Source: Pisaster brevispinus (Eukaryota; Echinodermata; Asteroidea; Forcipulatida; Asteriidae). From it: a DNA stretch of 64,000 nt. The stretch covers positions 11,628,087-11,692,086 of the forward strand of contig JAMKCF010000015.1 of NCBI GenBank assembly GCA_023634235.1. Reading direction: 5' to 3'. This document shows positions 1-12,642 of the stretch, piece after piece (within the stretch, counting starts at the first letter, position 1; each line of letters opens with the position of its first letter). Under the pieces are notes generated by a model. That model did no database searches and had not been told where the DNA came from. It was given only the letters and a program-made list of their open reading frames with translations. The position numbers were made by a program, and so were the translations under genes.

Positions 1-564
1 TTGCTTACATGTATATTAAACACTCTCGCAAGCAAAGATTACACTTTTAATAGTGGCGTTGGCTGGCAAAAGGTTATATAGGCTAGGCTTCACTCTCCGC
101 ATGTACCCAGGCAATGCATGCATACGGCTACGCTATCATTGGCAGCCACCTGTTAATGTGCGGGCTCTATCCCCGCCGCAGTGCATGGCACACAGGCAAA
201 GTTCAGTCTTTGTGCACCGTGAACATTTTCTTTTATTGATTTAAACTTCCAGCTGGATCTACCTACCAGTTCATTTCTAGAATTATGAAGCTGATAGGCT
301 GAGCTAGCGTTTAACAAGAGACACAAAATAACGATGGATGATTCATTCTAAGGCTCTAAAATTTTGCAAGTAACAAAACGTGCATCAGAGACAGTATTAC
401 TCTTTAAAATCTTTGCATATAAATAACTGTTAAAACGGTTTGCCCAGGTGATAAAAGGTTAAGATCGTCGATAGAAATCTACCCATTAAGGAAAATGCGG
501 CCAGCCCCCCCCCCCCGGGATTGAATAGATATGCAGATCTTGCTCACAAAAGTAACAATGGTAG

Positions 565-695
565 CAAAAGCCAAAGCTAGAAGTGGGTGTCTGTACACCA
601 ACAGTAATTGATAGTATTTGTTGTGACCACCATGATGTACAGGGCAAGAATCGAGTGACTCCCAGACCCCATGTTGCCCGCGGAAACAGTTTCTG
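565..695 (+). other. Possible internal exon, unidentified gene
   Basis: One frame is open from just after a TAG (562-564) to a good donor, TTCTG|GTAAGA, at 695/696. The reading contains the segment HHDVQGKNRVTPRPH and a CC pair and looks protein-like, but I recognise no family. The acceptor side (ATGGTAG) is weak. It could equally be a chance open frame. The opposite strand also has an open frame, which I consider a shadow. Confidence 0.2.
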
Positions 696-1232
696 GTAAG
701 AAGCTGCCAACGACTACTTGAGAAAAGATCAACTTTAAAAACAGTGCTTGTGGTGGATGAGACCGGGATCATACAAGACTGTGTAACAAAACCAGTACCT
801 TTCTGGTATGATAGTTTGACCGGAACTGAAACTTATTTTGCATAATTTGAACATGTACGGGTTGGGGTAGGTAGGCAGGCCTTTATTAAATCACCATGTT
901 CAACCTTAAATATTTACCTTCCTAAGTATAGGGTTTAGCATATTTTTAAACCCTAGTAAAATGGGTTTAATTATGATTTTTTTCTCATTAAATTGCTTTT
1001 CCAAAGATATTCTGGGTGGTGTTTCATCTTCCGATTCATACTTTTGACCTTTGACCATGTAGACTGTATGCCATTTACTTAGTTGCAAATAAGGGCTCTC
1101 AACACTAAGCAGCCTCTGCTAGCTGAAACATGCATGGCCACTGACTTACATATTGAATTGATTTATACCTATATTTGTTTAATATTGGTAAATTAAAGCA
1201 AACAGTAATCATAAACTATTGGATATGTTTAA

Positions 1233-1422
1233 GGCCCATGTCACACGAGTCATTTACAGGCAATCTCCAAGAAGAAAAGGATTCACATTTTGAAGGTTCA
1301 CATTATTTTTCTTAAGGATCGTAAGACATTGTTTGAAAAATTGCTCTACCAGGTCCTGTATATTGCACTGCAGTTGGTTGACTCAAAGTTGCATGTAAAA
1401 GTTGCCTCGTGTGACAAGGCCC
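1233..1422. mobile_element. MITE-like element (PIF/Harbinger-type signature)
   Basis: The ends are inverted repeats. The left end begins GGCCCATGTCACACGAG, and the right end, read on the other strand, begins GGGCCTTGTCACACGAG. The element is flanked by a TAA at 1230-1232 and again at 1423-1425, which fits a 3-bp target-site duplication. At 190 bp it has no coding capacity. A 3-bp TAA/TTA duplication with a GGSCC terminus is typical of PIF/Harbinger non-autonomous elements. Family assignment is inference. Confidence 0.6.
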
Positions 1423-2324
1423 TAAGGTCAAATTCATGTCTGTCACTTATTAATTATCCATAAATTACTTTCCAATATTTCCCAAGAATTATTTGCCAAT
1501 AGCACTTATGAAATGGGCGACAAAAAATCAGTCGTAGCCTCACAATACACTTAAAATGCCATTATGCTTGACACCCTACCTGTCCGAAAAATGCTTAGCT
1601 CCATAAAACACCCTCGGGCGTCACATTTAAAATTTACAAATCCATACATTGTTGTTGGTATGGTGGGAATAATTTTTTTATTTCATTCCTGAACCTGGAA
1701 TCTGACATTATTCAACCAGATGGCATTGAATTTGACTTTTTTGCTGTTAACAAATCACTCTGTGTACAGATACCATTTATTGTTGACATCCAATGATATT
1801 AGATAAGGTTTCAAAAGTAGCTCTCTTTCAAAAGTTACAATTTACAGAACACTTTAACCCTTTCAAGGAGGACTCTATTTGAAAATGAGTGAATCACAAA
1901 ACTGAATGTGACTTAAGAGCCCTTTTGTTGGACAGTTTGTTTTTCGTACTGAGACCGAATGCCACATGAACACCTTTATGTAAAGATTAAACAAAGTGAT
2001 GCATACAAATATAAATTTAAAAGCATTATACAATGCATCTAGGCGAACAAGAGCAGGGAATGCAGGGAGATGTATGCCAAATCAGTCTGCAGTTGTTGAA
2101 AATCACCATATTATTATTATGTTGGTTTTTTGCTGTTACTTTTGAAACAATTTAAAACTTACACAATGTATGCCATTCTGTCCTATAGGAAATCAGACTT
2201 CTGTATAGTCTTTGGCCATAAAATATAAATACAAGTAACATGGACCTTGACAGAAAGAGAAATATAATGCTTTTATTTGACCATGCAAAGGACAAATTAT
2301 ACATAAAAGTTTTGTTTCTTTCAG

Positions 2325-2513
2325 TTATGTTTCAGAGATGAAAGAAATACCAAGGCATGCATGTTTGACACATATAGCTGCCAGAACCGAACCCACTATG
2401 AAGAGGCACTTGAGTGTACTGTAAGAACTCACTCTGTATGAAAACAGTGGATGGATGGATTGCAGCACAAGGTGTAATGTGTGATGGGAGTTCATCCAGT
2501 GACGAGATAATGA
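2325..2513 (+). other. Possible cysteine-rich exon with a frame change
   Basis: A pyrimidine-rich acceptor (TTTGTTTCTTTCAG, ending 2324) precedes an open frame with CFRDERNTKACMFDTYSC, running to a possible donor ACT|GTAAGA at 2420/2421. A second open frame, offset by two bases, runs from 2414 to another good donor, ATGA|GTAAGT, at 2513/2514, and contains KTVDGWIAAQGVMCDG. Both read like one cysteine-rich extracellular domain, so this may be one exon carrying a frameshift (real or sequencing error), or two overlapping candidates. No family recognised. Confidence 0.28.
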
Positions 2514-2732
2514 GTAAGTATTGATTACAATTTCAATTATGTTGTTTATTAAACCATTGAAAGACAAGTAATTGTGCGACTATAATAAATCGGACAAACA
2601 AGCCATTTTAACAAAGTTATAGGGTTGAAATATTTAGCAAACATCAATTTTGTTTCAATGTGAAATATATTCCAGTAGCTTTTAATCGCCACTCACACAA
2701 ACACACCTCACTGTGATTTTTTTATTTGACAG

Positions 2733-2789
2733 GACCAACCAAATTCCAAAAACCGTCTGTGCAGATTGTTTCAGGCAAAGGCAATCCAG
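2733..2789 (+). other. Possible 57-bp internal exon
   Basis: An acceptor with a T-rich tract (TTTTTTTATTTGACAG, ending 2732) and a donor CCAG|GTATGA bracket 57 bp that are open in all three frames. The third frame reads PTKFQKPSVQIVSGKGNP. It may belong to the same split gene as the stretch ending at 2420 or 2513. Splice motifs alone are weak evidence. Confidence 0.25.
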
Positions 2790-3466
2790 GTATGAACTTT
2801 ATAATTATTGAGTTTACATGTGAAGGTCAGCCAAATGTTCTGTTACTGAAAGCGAGGTCAATGTATGCAATAAAATAATCATAGCCCAAGAGTGTTTTTT
2901 GATTTTATTGTGATTCAATGAATGTTTTCTGTAACATGGAGAGAAAAGTAGGCCTGAACATTGATGTGGATTCCTACACATTGATGTGAACTGCTGTGAA
3001 GATTAGTTTTTGTTTTATGCAATAATGCAGTCCTGAGATGAGCTTACCCCAATTGTTAAACTAACAGTAACACTGATGTAATTGTGTTGGAGGAAATTAG
3101 TATTAACACCCAAGGGTGTAAATTGTGATTCTTTTTTGGTATCTACATGACACATGACAACACCCTGATGTCAATTTTAACACCCCCAGTTTCTGCAGTA
3201 ACGTAAACCTAATATTGTACATTAAGCATGAGTATTGAAACTATAGTATTGAAACTATAGTATGTAGGTTTTTTTTTTTAAAGATGTTTGTTGTTATCGA
3301 ACGAGGGGTTGGTGATTGTAGGCTTAATTTTACAAACTGTTAGCAAAAGATTCATCGTAAGGTAATTTGTCATTATTGTCATAGTGATTTCTACTGTGAC
3401 AAAACACTCAGCTAACAATTGGGATTGAAAACATCTTTTGGCTTTCTGGTGGCTATATTATTAGTT

Positions 3467-6400
3467 GTAGGTAGGTAGGTAGGTAGGTAGGTAGGTAGGT
3501 AGGTAGGTAGGTAGGTAGGTAGGTAGGTAGGTAGGTAGGTAGGTAGGTAGGTAGGTAGGTAGGTAGGTAGGTAGGTAGGTAGGTAGGTAGGTAGGTAGGT
3601 AGGTAGGTAGGTAGGTAGGTAGGTAGGTAGGTAGGTAGGTAGGTAGGTAGGTAGGTAGGTAGGTAGGTAGGTAGGTAGGTAGGTAGGTAGGTAGGTAGGT
3701 AGGTAGGTAGGTAGGTAGGTAGGTAGGTAGGTAGGTAGGTAGGTAGGTAGGTAGGTAGGTAGGTAGGTAGGTAGGTAGGTAGGTAGGTAGGTAGGTAGGT
3801 AGGTAGGTAGGTAGGTAGGTAGGTAGGTAGGTAGGTAGGTAGGTAGGTAGGTAGGTAGGTAGGTAGGTAGGTAGGTAGGTAGGTAGGTAGGTAGGTAGGT
3901 AGGTAGGTAGGTAGGTAGGTAGGTAGGTAGGTAGGTAGGTAGGTAGGTAGGTAGGTAGGTAGGTAGGTAGGTAGGTAGGTAGGTAGGTAGGTAGGTAGGT
4001 AGGTAGGTAGGTAGGTAGGTAGGTAGGTAGGTAGGTAGGTAGGTAGGTAGGTAGGTAGGTAGGTAGGTAGGTAGGTAGGTAGGTAGGTAGGTAGGTAGGT
4101 AGGTAGGTAGGTAGGTAGGTAGGTAGGTAGGTAGGTAGGTAGGTAGGTAGGTAGGTAGGTAGGTAGGTAGGTAGGTAGGTAGGTAGGTAGGTAGGTAGGT
4201 AGGTAGGTAGGTAGGTAGGTAGGTAGGTAGGTAGGTAGGTAGGTAGGTAGGTAGGTAGGTAGGTAGGTAGGTAGGTAGGTAGGTAGGTAGGTAGGTAGGT
4301 AGGTAGGTAGGTAGGTAGGTAGGTAGGTAGGTAGGTAGGTAGGTAGGTAGGTAGGTAGGTAGGTAGGTAGGTAGGTAGGTAGGTAGGTAGGTAGGTAGGT
4401 AGGTAGGTAGGTAGGTAGGTAGGTAGGTAGGTAGGTAGGTAGGTAGGTAGGTAGGTAGGTAGGTAGGTAGGTAGGTAGGTAGGTAGGTAGGTAGGTAGGT
4501 AGGTAGGTAGGTAGGTAGGTAGGTAGGTAGGTAGGTAGGTAGGTAGGTAGGTAGGTAGGTAGGTAGGTAGGTAGGTAGGTAGGTAGGTAGGTAGGTAGGT
4601 AGGTAGGTAGGTAGGTAGGTAGGTAGGTAGGTAGGTAGGTAGGTAGGTAGGTAGGTAGGTAGGTAGGTAGGTAGGTAGGTAGGTAGGTAGGTAGGTAGGT
4701 AGGTAGGTAGGTAGGTAGGTAGGTAGGTAGGTAGGTAGGTAGGTAGGTAGGTAGGTAGGTAGGTAGGTAGGTAGGTAGGTAGGTAGGTAGGTAGGTAGGT
4801 AGGTAGGTAGGTAGGTAGGTAGGTAGGTAGGTAGGTAGGTAGGTAGGTAGGTAGGTAGGTAGGTAGGTAGGTAGGTAGGTAGGTAGGTAGGTAGGTAGGT
4901 AGGTAGGTAGGTAGGTAGGTAGGTAGGTAGGTAGGTAGGTAGGTAGGTAGGTAGGTAGGTAGGTAGGTAGGTAGGTAGGTAGGTAGGTAGGTAGGTAGGT
5001 AGGTAGGTAGGTAGGTAGGTAGGTAGGTAGGTAGGTAGGTAGGTAGGTAGGTAGGTAGGTAGGTAGGTAGGTAGGTAGGTAGGTAGGTAGGTAGGTAGGT
5101 AGGTAGGTAGGTAGGTAGGTAGGTAGGTAGGTAGGTAGGTAGGTAGGTAGGTAGGTAGGTAGGTAGGTAGGTAGGTAGGTAGGTAGGTAGGTAGGTAGGT
5201 AGGTAGGTAGGTAGGTAGGTAGGTAGGTAGGTAGGTAGGTAGGTAGGTAGGTAGGTAGGTAGGTAGGTAGGTAGGTAGGTAGGTAGGTAGGTAGGTAGGT
5301 AGGTAGGTAGGTAGGTAGGTAGGTAGGTAGGTAGGTAGGTAGGTAGGTAGGTAGGTAGGTAGGTAGGTAGGTAGGTAGGTAGGTAGGTAGGTAGGTAGGT
5401 AGGTAGGTAGGTAGGTAGGTAGGTAGGTAGGTAGGTAGGTAGGTAGGTAGGTAGGTAGGTAGGTAGGTAGGTAGGTAGGTAGGTAGGTAGGTAGGTAGGT
5501 AGGTAGGTAGGTAGGTAGGTAGGTAGGTAGGTAGGTAGGTAGGTAGGTAGGTAGGTAGGTAGGTAGGTAGGTAGGTAGGTAGGTAGGTAGGTAGGTAGGT
5601 AGGTAGGTAGGTAGGTAGGTAGGTAGGTAGGTAGGTAGGTAGGTAGGTAGGTAGGTAGGTAGGTAGGTAGGTAGGTAGGTAGGTAGGTAGGTAGGTAGGT
5701 AGGTAGGTAGGTAGGTAGGTAGGTAGGTAGGTAGGTAGGTAGGTAGGTAGGTAGGTAGGTAGGTAGGTAGGTAGGTAGGTAGGTAGGTAGGTAGGTAGGT
5801 AGGTAGGTAGGTAGGTAGGTAGGTAGGTAGGTAGGTAGGTAGGTAGGTAGGTAGGTAGGTAGGTAGGTAGGTAGGTAGGTAGGTAGGTAGGTAGGTAGGT
5901 AGGTAGGTAGGTAGGTAGGTAGGTAGGTAGGTAGGTAGGTAGGTAGGTAGGTAGGTAGGTAGGTAGGTAGGTAGGTAGGTAGGTAGGTAGGTAGGTAGGT
6001 AGGTAGGTAGGTAGGTAGGTAGGTAGGTAGGTAGGTAGGTAGGTAGGTAGGTAGGTAGGTAGGTAGGTAGGTAGGTAGGTAGGTAGGTAGGTAGGTAGGT
6101 AGGTAGGTAGGTAGGTAGGTAGGTAGGTAGGTAGGTAGGTAGGTAGGTAGGTAGGTAGGTAGGTAGGTAGGTAGGTAGGTAGGTAGGTAGGTAGGTAGGT
6201 AGGTAGGTAGGTAGGTAGGTAGGTAGGTAGGTAGGTAGGTAGGTAGGTAGGTAGGTAGGTAGGTAGGTAGGTAGGTAGGTAGGTAGGTAGGTAGGTAGGT
6301 AGGTAGGTAGGTAGGTAGGTAGGTAGGTAGGTAGGTAGGTAGGTAGGTAGGTAGGTAGGTAGGTAGGTAGGTAGGTAGGTAGGTAGGTAGGTAGGTAGGT

Positions 6401-7205
6401 AGGTAGGTAGGTAGGTAGGTAGGTAGGTAGGTAGGTAGGTAGGTAGGTAGGTAGGTAGGTAGGTAGGTAGGTAGGTAGGTAGGTAGGTAGGTAGGTAGGT
6501 AGGTAGGTAGGTAGGTAGGTAGGTAGGTAGGTAGGTAGGTAGGTAGGTAGGTAGGTAGGTAGGTAGGTAGGTAGGTAGGTAGGTAGGTAGGTAGGTAGGT
6601 AGGTAGGTAGGTAGGTAGGTAGGTAGGTAGGTAGGTAGGTAGGTAGGTAGGTAGGTAGGTAGGTAGGTAGGTAGGTAGGTAGGTAGGTAGGTAGGTAGGT
6701 AGGTAGGTAGGTAGGTAGGTAGGTAGGTAGGTAGGTAGGTAGGTAGGTAGGTAGGTAGGTAGGTAGGTAGGTAGGTAGGTAGGTAGGTAGGTAGGTAGGT
6801 AGGTAGGTAGGTAGGTAGGTAGGTAGGTAGGTAGGTAGGTAGGTAGGTAGGTAGGTAGGTAGGTAGGTAGGTAGGTAGGTAGGTAGGTAGGTAGGTAGGT
6901 AGGTAGGTAGGTAGGTAGGTAGGTAGGTAGGTAGGTAGGTAGGTAGGTAGGTAGGTAGGTAGGTAGGTAGGTAGGTAGGTAGGTAGGTAGGTAGGTAGGT
7001 AGGTAGGTAGGTAGGTAGGTAGGTAGGTAGGTAGGTAGGTAGGTAGGTAGGTAGGTAGGTAGGTAGGTAGGTAGGTAGGTAGGTAGGTAGGTAGGTAGGT
7101 AGGTAGGTAGGTAGGTAGGTAGGTAGGTAGGTAGGTAGGTAGGTAGGTAGGTAGGTAGGTAGGTAGGTAGGTAGGTAGGTAGGTAGGTAGGTAGGTAGGT
7201 AGGTG
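3467..7205. repeat. Giant perfect tetranucleotide microsatellite (TAGG)n
   Basis: About 3.74 kb, roughly 935 copies, of GTAG/TAGG on the + strand with no interruption that I can see. One long reading frame on the opposite strand encodes nothing but repeated Tyr-Leu-Pro-Thr and is a by-product of the repeat, not a gene. The G-rich strand has GG runs every four bases and could form two-tier G-quadruplexes. The true length in the genome may differ from the assembled length. Confidence 0.98.
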
Positions 7206-8669
<1,464 letters not shown>

Positions 8670-8706
8670 GCAGTAACCCTGCTAAGAATCCCACATTGAA
8701 AACAAC

Positions 8707-8722
8707 GGCTCTTTTCAGAGCC
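8707..8722 (+). terminator. Histone 3' stem-loop of H4 (R1)
   Basis: Six-base-pair stem GGCTCT/AGAGCC with the four-base loop TTTC, flanked by AAC and ACCACA. This is the standard binding site of stem-loop binding protein. The U7 snRNP pairing element AAAAAAGAGA follows 12 bases later. Cleavage is expected a few bases after the stem. Confidence 0.95.
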
Positions 8723-9438
8723 ACCACAAGTTCAAAAAAGAGATAAACAACTTGTCTATTCGTTTCCTACACTCCTATCTTCCTTTTGTTGTCCTATATT
8801 TCTGTTTAAATTACGTTTAAATACAAAGTACATAAAGTCTAAAACACTATTGGGGCACTCACTGTCCATAAGTAACATCGTTTAAACAAACTTAAAACCA
8901 CCGACACCCACCATTCTTAATGTTAGACGTCATGGCGATACTCCCGAAACTGTTTCTTGTTATGGCAAAGGAAACTCAACCGTCCGTGGGGGAGTCTTTT
9001 CCCTTTTCCAAAATGGAGGTGGAATTCTATTGATACTGTTTTTATAAGTTGTTTGTTGGTCCCCCACGTAATGTTTGGGGTATTATTCAATGAAGTTGTT
9101 TGTTGAGGGTTGAAATCTGTTTACAAGTCCTTTCTTGGGCTTTTAATTTGTGTTTGTTTTGTTTTTGTTGTATTTTTCCCTCCCCTCTTTTCTTTTCGTC
9201 TTCAACAAATTACTTCTCAGACAATAATGAGCTGCCAACCGTATTCCGTTAAGCATAATTATTTTCTACGATTACTTAGTTTTTCCTATGCTTAAGCAGC
9301 TACCTCCATTGTGTCAGCTTTGGCCCCGATGATGACCACTCAAGCGGTTCTGGCGGGATTTGCCCTGAATGGCCATGAGCAAATCCAATTGCGTCCCCGC
9401 CTTTGTCAGGGGCGATCCTTCAACGGGCATCCCAATCC

Positions 9439-9445
9439 TTTAAGA
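9439..9445 (+). promoter_or_regulatory. TATA-like box and upstream motifs of H3 (R1)
   Basis: TTTAAGA lies 62 bp before the H3 ATG. Further up are a CCAAT-type TCCAATTG (about 9387) and an octamer-like AGCAAAT (about 9379). Positions fit a short-leader histone promoter. The match to consensus is modest, so this is inference. It is repeated unchanged in the other units. Confidence 0.4.
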
Positions 9446-9491
9446 GGAGCTGCTATGCTGGCGACTTGGACCACAACTTTGAAAACAGTAA

Positions 9492-9911
<420 letters not shown>

Positions 9912-9936
9912 GAAACTCGTTTCTACTAAACAAAAC

Positions 9937-9952
9937 GGCTCTTTTCAGAGCC
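9937..9952 (+). terminator. Histone 3' stem-loop of H3 (R1)
   Basis: Same 16-nt sequence as in H4, flanked by AAAAC and ACCACT, with the purine-rich element AAAGAGA about 12 bases on. Confidence 0.95.
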
Positions 9953-10672
9953 ACCACTTCTTTAAAGAGATTTTGTAATCATGCCCTGTGTTATCGTTCT
10001 CCGTTTTATTTCCTTCAAACTTACAAAAATTGATTTTAACTAGATCCCCTTATTACATAAGTTAGCTTCCTCAACAAGTATAACAGAAAACATGTTTCCA
10101 ATGTTGAATGTGGCCCCTTTCTGGCATGACTTCAATAGCCTGCTCTATAATTGCAGATTCACAGATTATAACTGTAAACTGTTACATTACATCGTTTTTT
10201 TCCCTCTTTTTTCTTCTCTTCTTTTCTTTTCAGTGGGTGACTATCACCCCACGCACTCACTAGCTCGCCCGCTCGTCCATTATTTTATTCACTTCCATTC
10301 ATTGTCTGTTAAAAATTGATACATTTTTGTATCCACCCATTTCTTTGGGATTGGCGCTCTATGTTTTGTGCATATTTCTTCTTCTTGGGAAATAATCGGT
10401 ACACTAAAATTAGTATGAATGTAATTTGGTTGGTTTGAACTGGACCAAAGTGAGGTTCTATTTCGTTTATATTAAAAGTAATAGTAACTGTTTGTTTTCA
10501 ATGGTTGCCTGCCCAATTCAAACACCCATTTCGGGAAGGGGAAGTTTTGGACCCCCCCCCCCCCCCCATACTGGTTGTACAATATTAGAAAATCACCAGA
10601 CCGCTTCACTGCCCACAGGGTGAGGCGCGAATTGTAACAATGGCCACTGGACACCGGATCCTCCAGGCGCAG

Positions 10673-10678
10673 TATAAA
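10673..10678 (+). promoter_or_regulatory. TATA box of H2B (R1)
   Basis: TATAAA within AGTATAAAGC, 88 bp before the H2B ATG, preceded by AACAATGG (inverted CCAAT-like) about 30 bp upstream. This is the clearest TATA box in the unit and it is conserved in all units. Confidence 0.7.
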
Positions 10679-10760
10679 GCTAAACGTTCTCCGTTGTACG
10701 GGCCATCAGTCTGATTTTGTCTATCAATTCAGTACGCTTCAAATAAACACTCTAGTCACC

Positions 10761-11169
10761 ATGCCTCCTAAAGCAAGTGGAAAGGGACAGAAGAAAGCCG
10801 GTACCTCCTAAAGCAAGTGGAAAGGGACAGAAGAAAGCCGGTAACACCAAGGGTCCACTCCGGACAGACAAGAAGAGGCGACGTCGCCGCAAGGAGAGCT
10901 ACGGAATTTACATCTACAAGGTCATGAAGCAGGTCCATCCCGACACGGGAATTTCGAGCAAGGCGATGTCCATCATGAACAGCTTCGTAAACGATATCTT
11001 CGAGCGCATTGCCGCCGAGTCTTCTCGATTGGCACACTACAACAAGAAATCAACCATCACCAGCCGAGAGGTCCAGACTGCAGTTCGACTCCTTCTCCCC
11101 GGTGAGCTGGCCAAGCACGCTGTCAGTGAGGGCACCAAGGCGGTCACCAAGTACACAACTTCAAAATAA
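10761..11169 (+). pseudogene. H2B: Histone H2B broken by a 40-bp tandem duplication (R1)
   Basis: The 40 bp at 10764-10803, encoding residues just after Met, are repeated exactly at 10804-10843. Because 40 is not a multiple of three, the normal ATG (10761) runs into a TAA after 16 codons. The rest of the gene, from the second copy to the stop at 11167-11169, is intact and identical to functional copies. An internal ATG at 10777 would give 130 residues with a foreign N terminus (MERDRRKPV), which I think unlikely to be a normal product. The stem-loop (11199-11214) and promoter are intact. It may be a young pseudogene or an assembly error. Confidence 0.85.
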
Positions 11170-11902
11170 GCTGGCCCGAGGTCATGCATAATCCAAACGG
11201 CTCTTTTCAGAGCCAACACATTTCCCAAAGAGAGATTTAAACATGCGTGTCGTATTGACTTCCCCCGCCATCCCTCCACAGTTTTTATCACATAAAATAA
11301 CATAACATGATTTTATTACAAGAACATTATTTCATGGTGTTACAAGAACCTTAATTTATTAAGATATAACCTTAATTTATGATGAGTAGGTCCTTCCTGC
11401 CGTTTCTTTCCGCTTTTAAAGTTTATAATTTCATATAAAGAAGAAGTTAATTATTCGAGTCCAAATCATCTTGAACAATGTTTTAATAAGCTAGTTTATC
11501 ATTTTTTGGCGTTTATAGGCACATGCATTGCTCATTTTAAACTTCTGTTCTTTTTTGGTATTTCCTTCTCTGATTATAGGCAGTTCAAAGGCCACGCTCG
11601 GCTTTCATAAGTTTCTGGATGCAACTGTGACATCGAGTTAAGTGAGGGTCAACACATCCAACTTGAAGGCGTACATACATTTTGGGTAGGTTGCACTTTA
11701 CCTTTCCTTTTTTTTGGGGGGGGGGGGGCGCTGGTTGTCTTGATGCCATACTCTACTTCAACATCACGACAACATTAATTTACACAATTTAAACAAAGAG
11801 AAACAAATTTAATCTAAATATATACACAAACAAACACACACACACCAAAAAAAACAACAACATGACGTTTGTTTGTCACTTTGGGTCATTGATGTTTTTG
11901 CT

Positions 11903-11923
11903 GTTGTTGTTGTTGTTGTTGTT

Positions 11924-11956
<33 letters not shown>
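11903..11956. repeat. Compound triplet repeat upstream of H2A
   Basis: (GTT)7 followed by (GTC)11 in R1. The counts I read are (GTT)5(GTC)13 in R5 (30794-30847) and (GTT)4(GTC)8 in R8 (52427-52462). The tract ends about 260 bp before the H2A ATG, so its length varies by unit class. Confidence 0.9.
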
Positions 11957-12004
11957 CTTCTCCTTCTTTTCCGTGGGTGGGAACCACAGTAATTATCCCT
12001 CAAT

Positions 12005-12028
12005 CGACCAGCGTGCTGCCGCTGGTCG
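12005..12028. promoter_or_regulatory. Nine-bp inverted repeat in the H2A promoter
   Basis: CGACCAGCG (12005-12013) and its exact reverse complement CGCTGGTCG (12020-12028) flank six bases, 214 to 191 bp before the H2A ATG. It is present in all H2A copies. Downstream come a CCAAT-type box in inverted form (TGATTGGTG, about 12093) and CCATAAGTA (about 12122) as a weak TATA candidate. A factor-binding palindrome is likely but unproven. Confidence 0.55.
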
Positions 12029-12212
12029 GCCCCGCCGAGGAGAATGCTCCGCTGACCCCGGACCCCCGGGCGCGTCCATGCGAGGAGAAACCTGATTGGT
12101 GCATTCAGGATCCCCCAGAACGCCATAAGTACCCTCCTGACAGTCCACGGTGTCATTCCCAAGAACTACAACGCTAAGCGTGTCTTTCAGTTTCTTGCTA
12201 AGTAAGTAATAA

Positions 12213-12596
<384 letters not shown>

Positions 12597-12627
12597 ATTC
12601 ATATCTTGCTAGACTACTAAACCAAAC

Positions 12628-12642
12628 GGCTCTTACGGAGCC
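12628..12642 (+). terminator. Atypical 15-nt histone stem-loop of H2A (R1)
   Basis: GGCTCTTACGGAGCC: either a 5-bp stem GGCTC/GAGCC with loop TTACG, or a 6-bp stem closed by U-G with a three-base loop. The usual form has 16 nt and a four-base loop. The flanks AAAC and ACCACA and the purine element are normal. The same 15 nt occur at 18195, 31519, 37088, 42665, 53134 and 58629. The noisy R4 copy (25948-25963) has one extra G. Confidence 0.9.

Larger units (their letters stand above)
1..3466. other. Unique left flank, mostly non-coding
   Basis: AT-rich single-copy-looking DNA with no long open frame that reads like a protein. Inside it I can support one MITE-like element (1233-1422) and three exon-like stretches (565-695, 2325-2513, 2733-2789), given separately. 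A short direct duplication (ATAGTATTGAAACT twice near 3228-3260) and a poly-C run near 507-518 are also visible. The remainder shows nothing I recognise. Confidence 0.6.
9912..10760. other. H3-H2B spacer (R1)
   Basis: Holds the H3 3' signal, AT-rich DNA, a pyrimidine tract followed by CAG (about 10195-10233) and the small hairpin GGGTGA-CTA-TCACCC, then a poly-C run (about 10553-10567) whose length differs between units. It ends in the H2B promoter. No gene seen. The assembly gap of R3 falls within this spacer. Confidence 0.7.

Noticed and set aside
3467..7205. Telomere or interstitial telomeric repeat
   Set aside because: Unit is TAGG, not TTAGGG, and unique DNA lies on both sides.
11809..12162. 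Open frames over the GTT/GTC tract encoding runs of Ser, Leu, Val, Asp or Thr
   Set aside because: Low-complexity translations of a microsatellite, differing in length between units.
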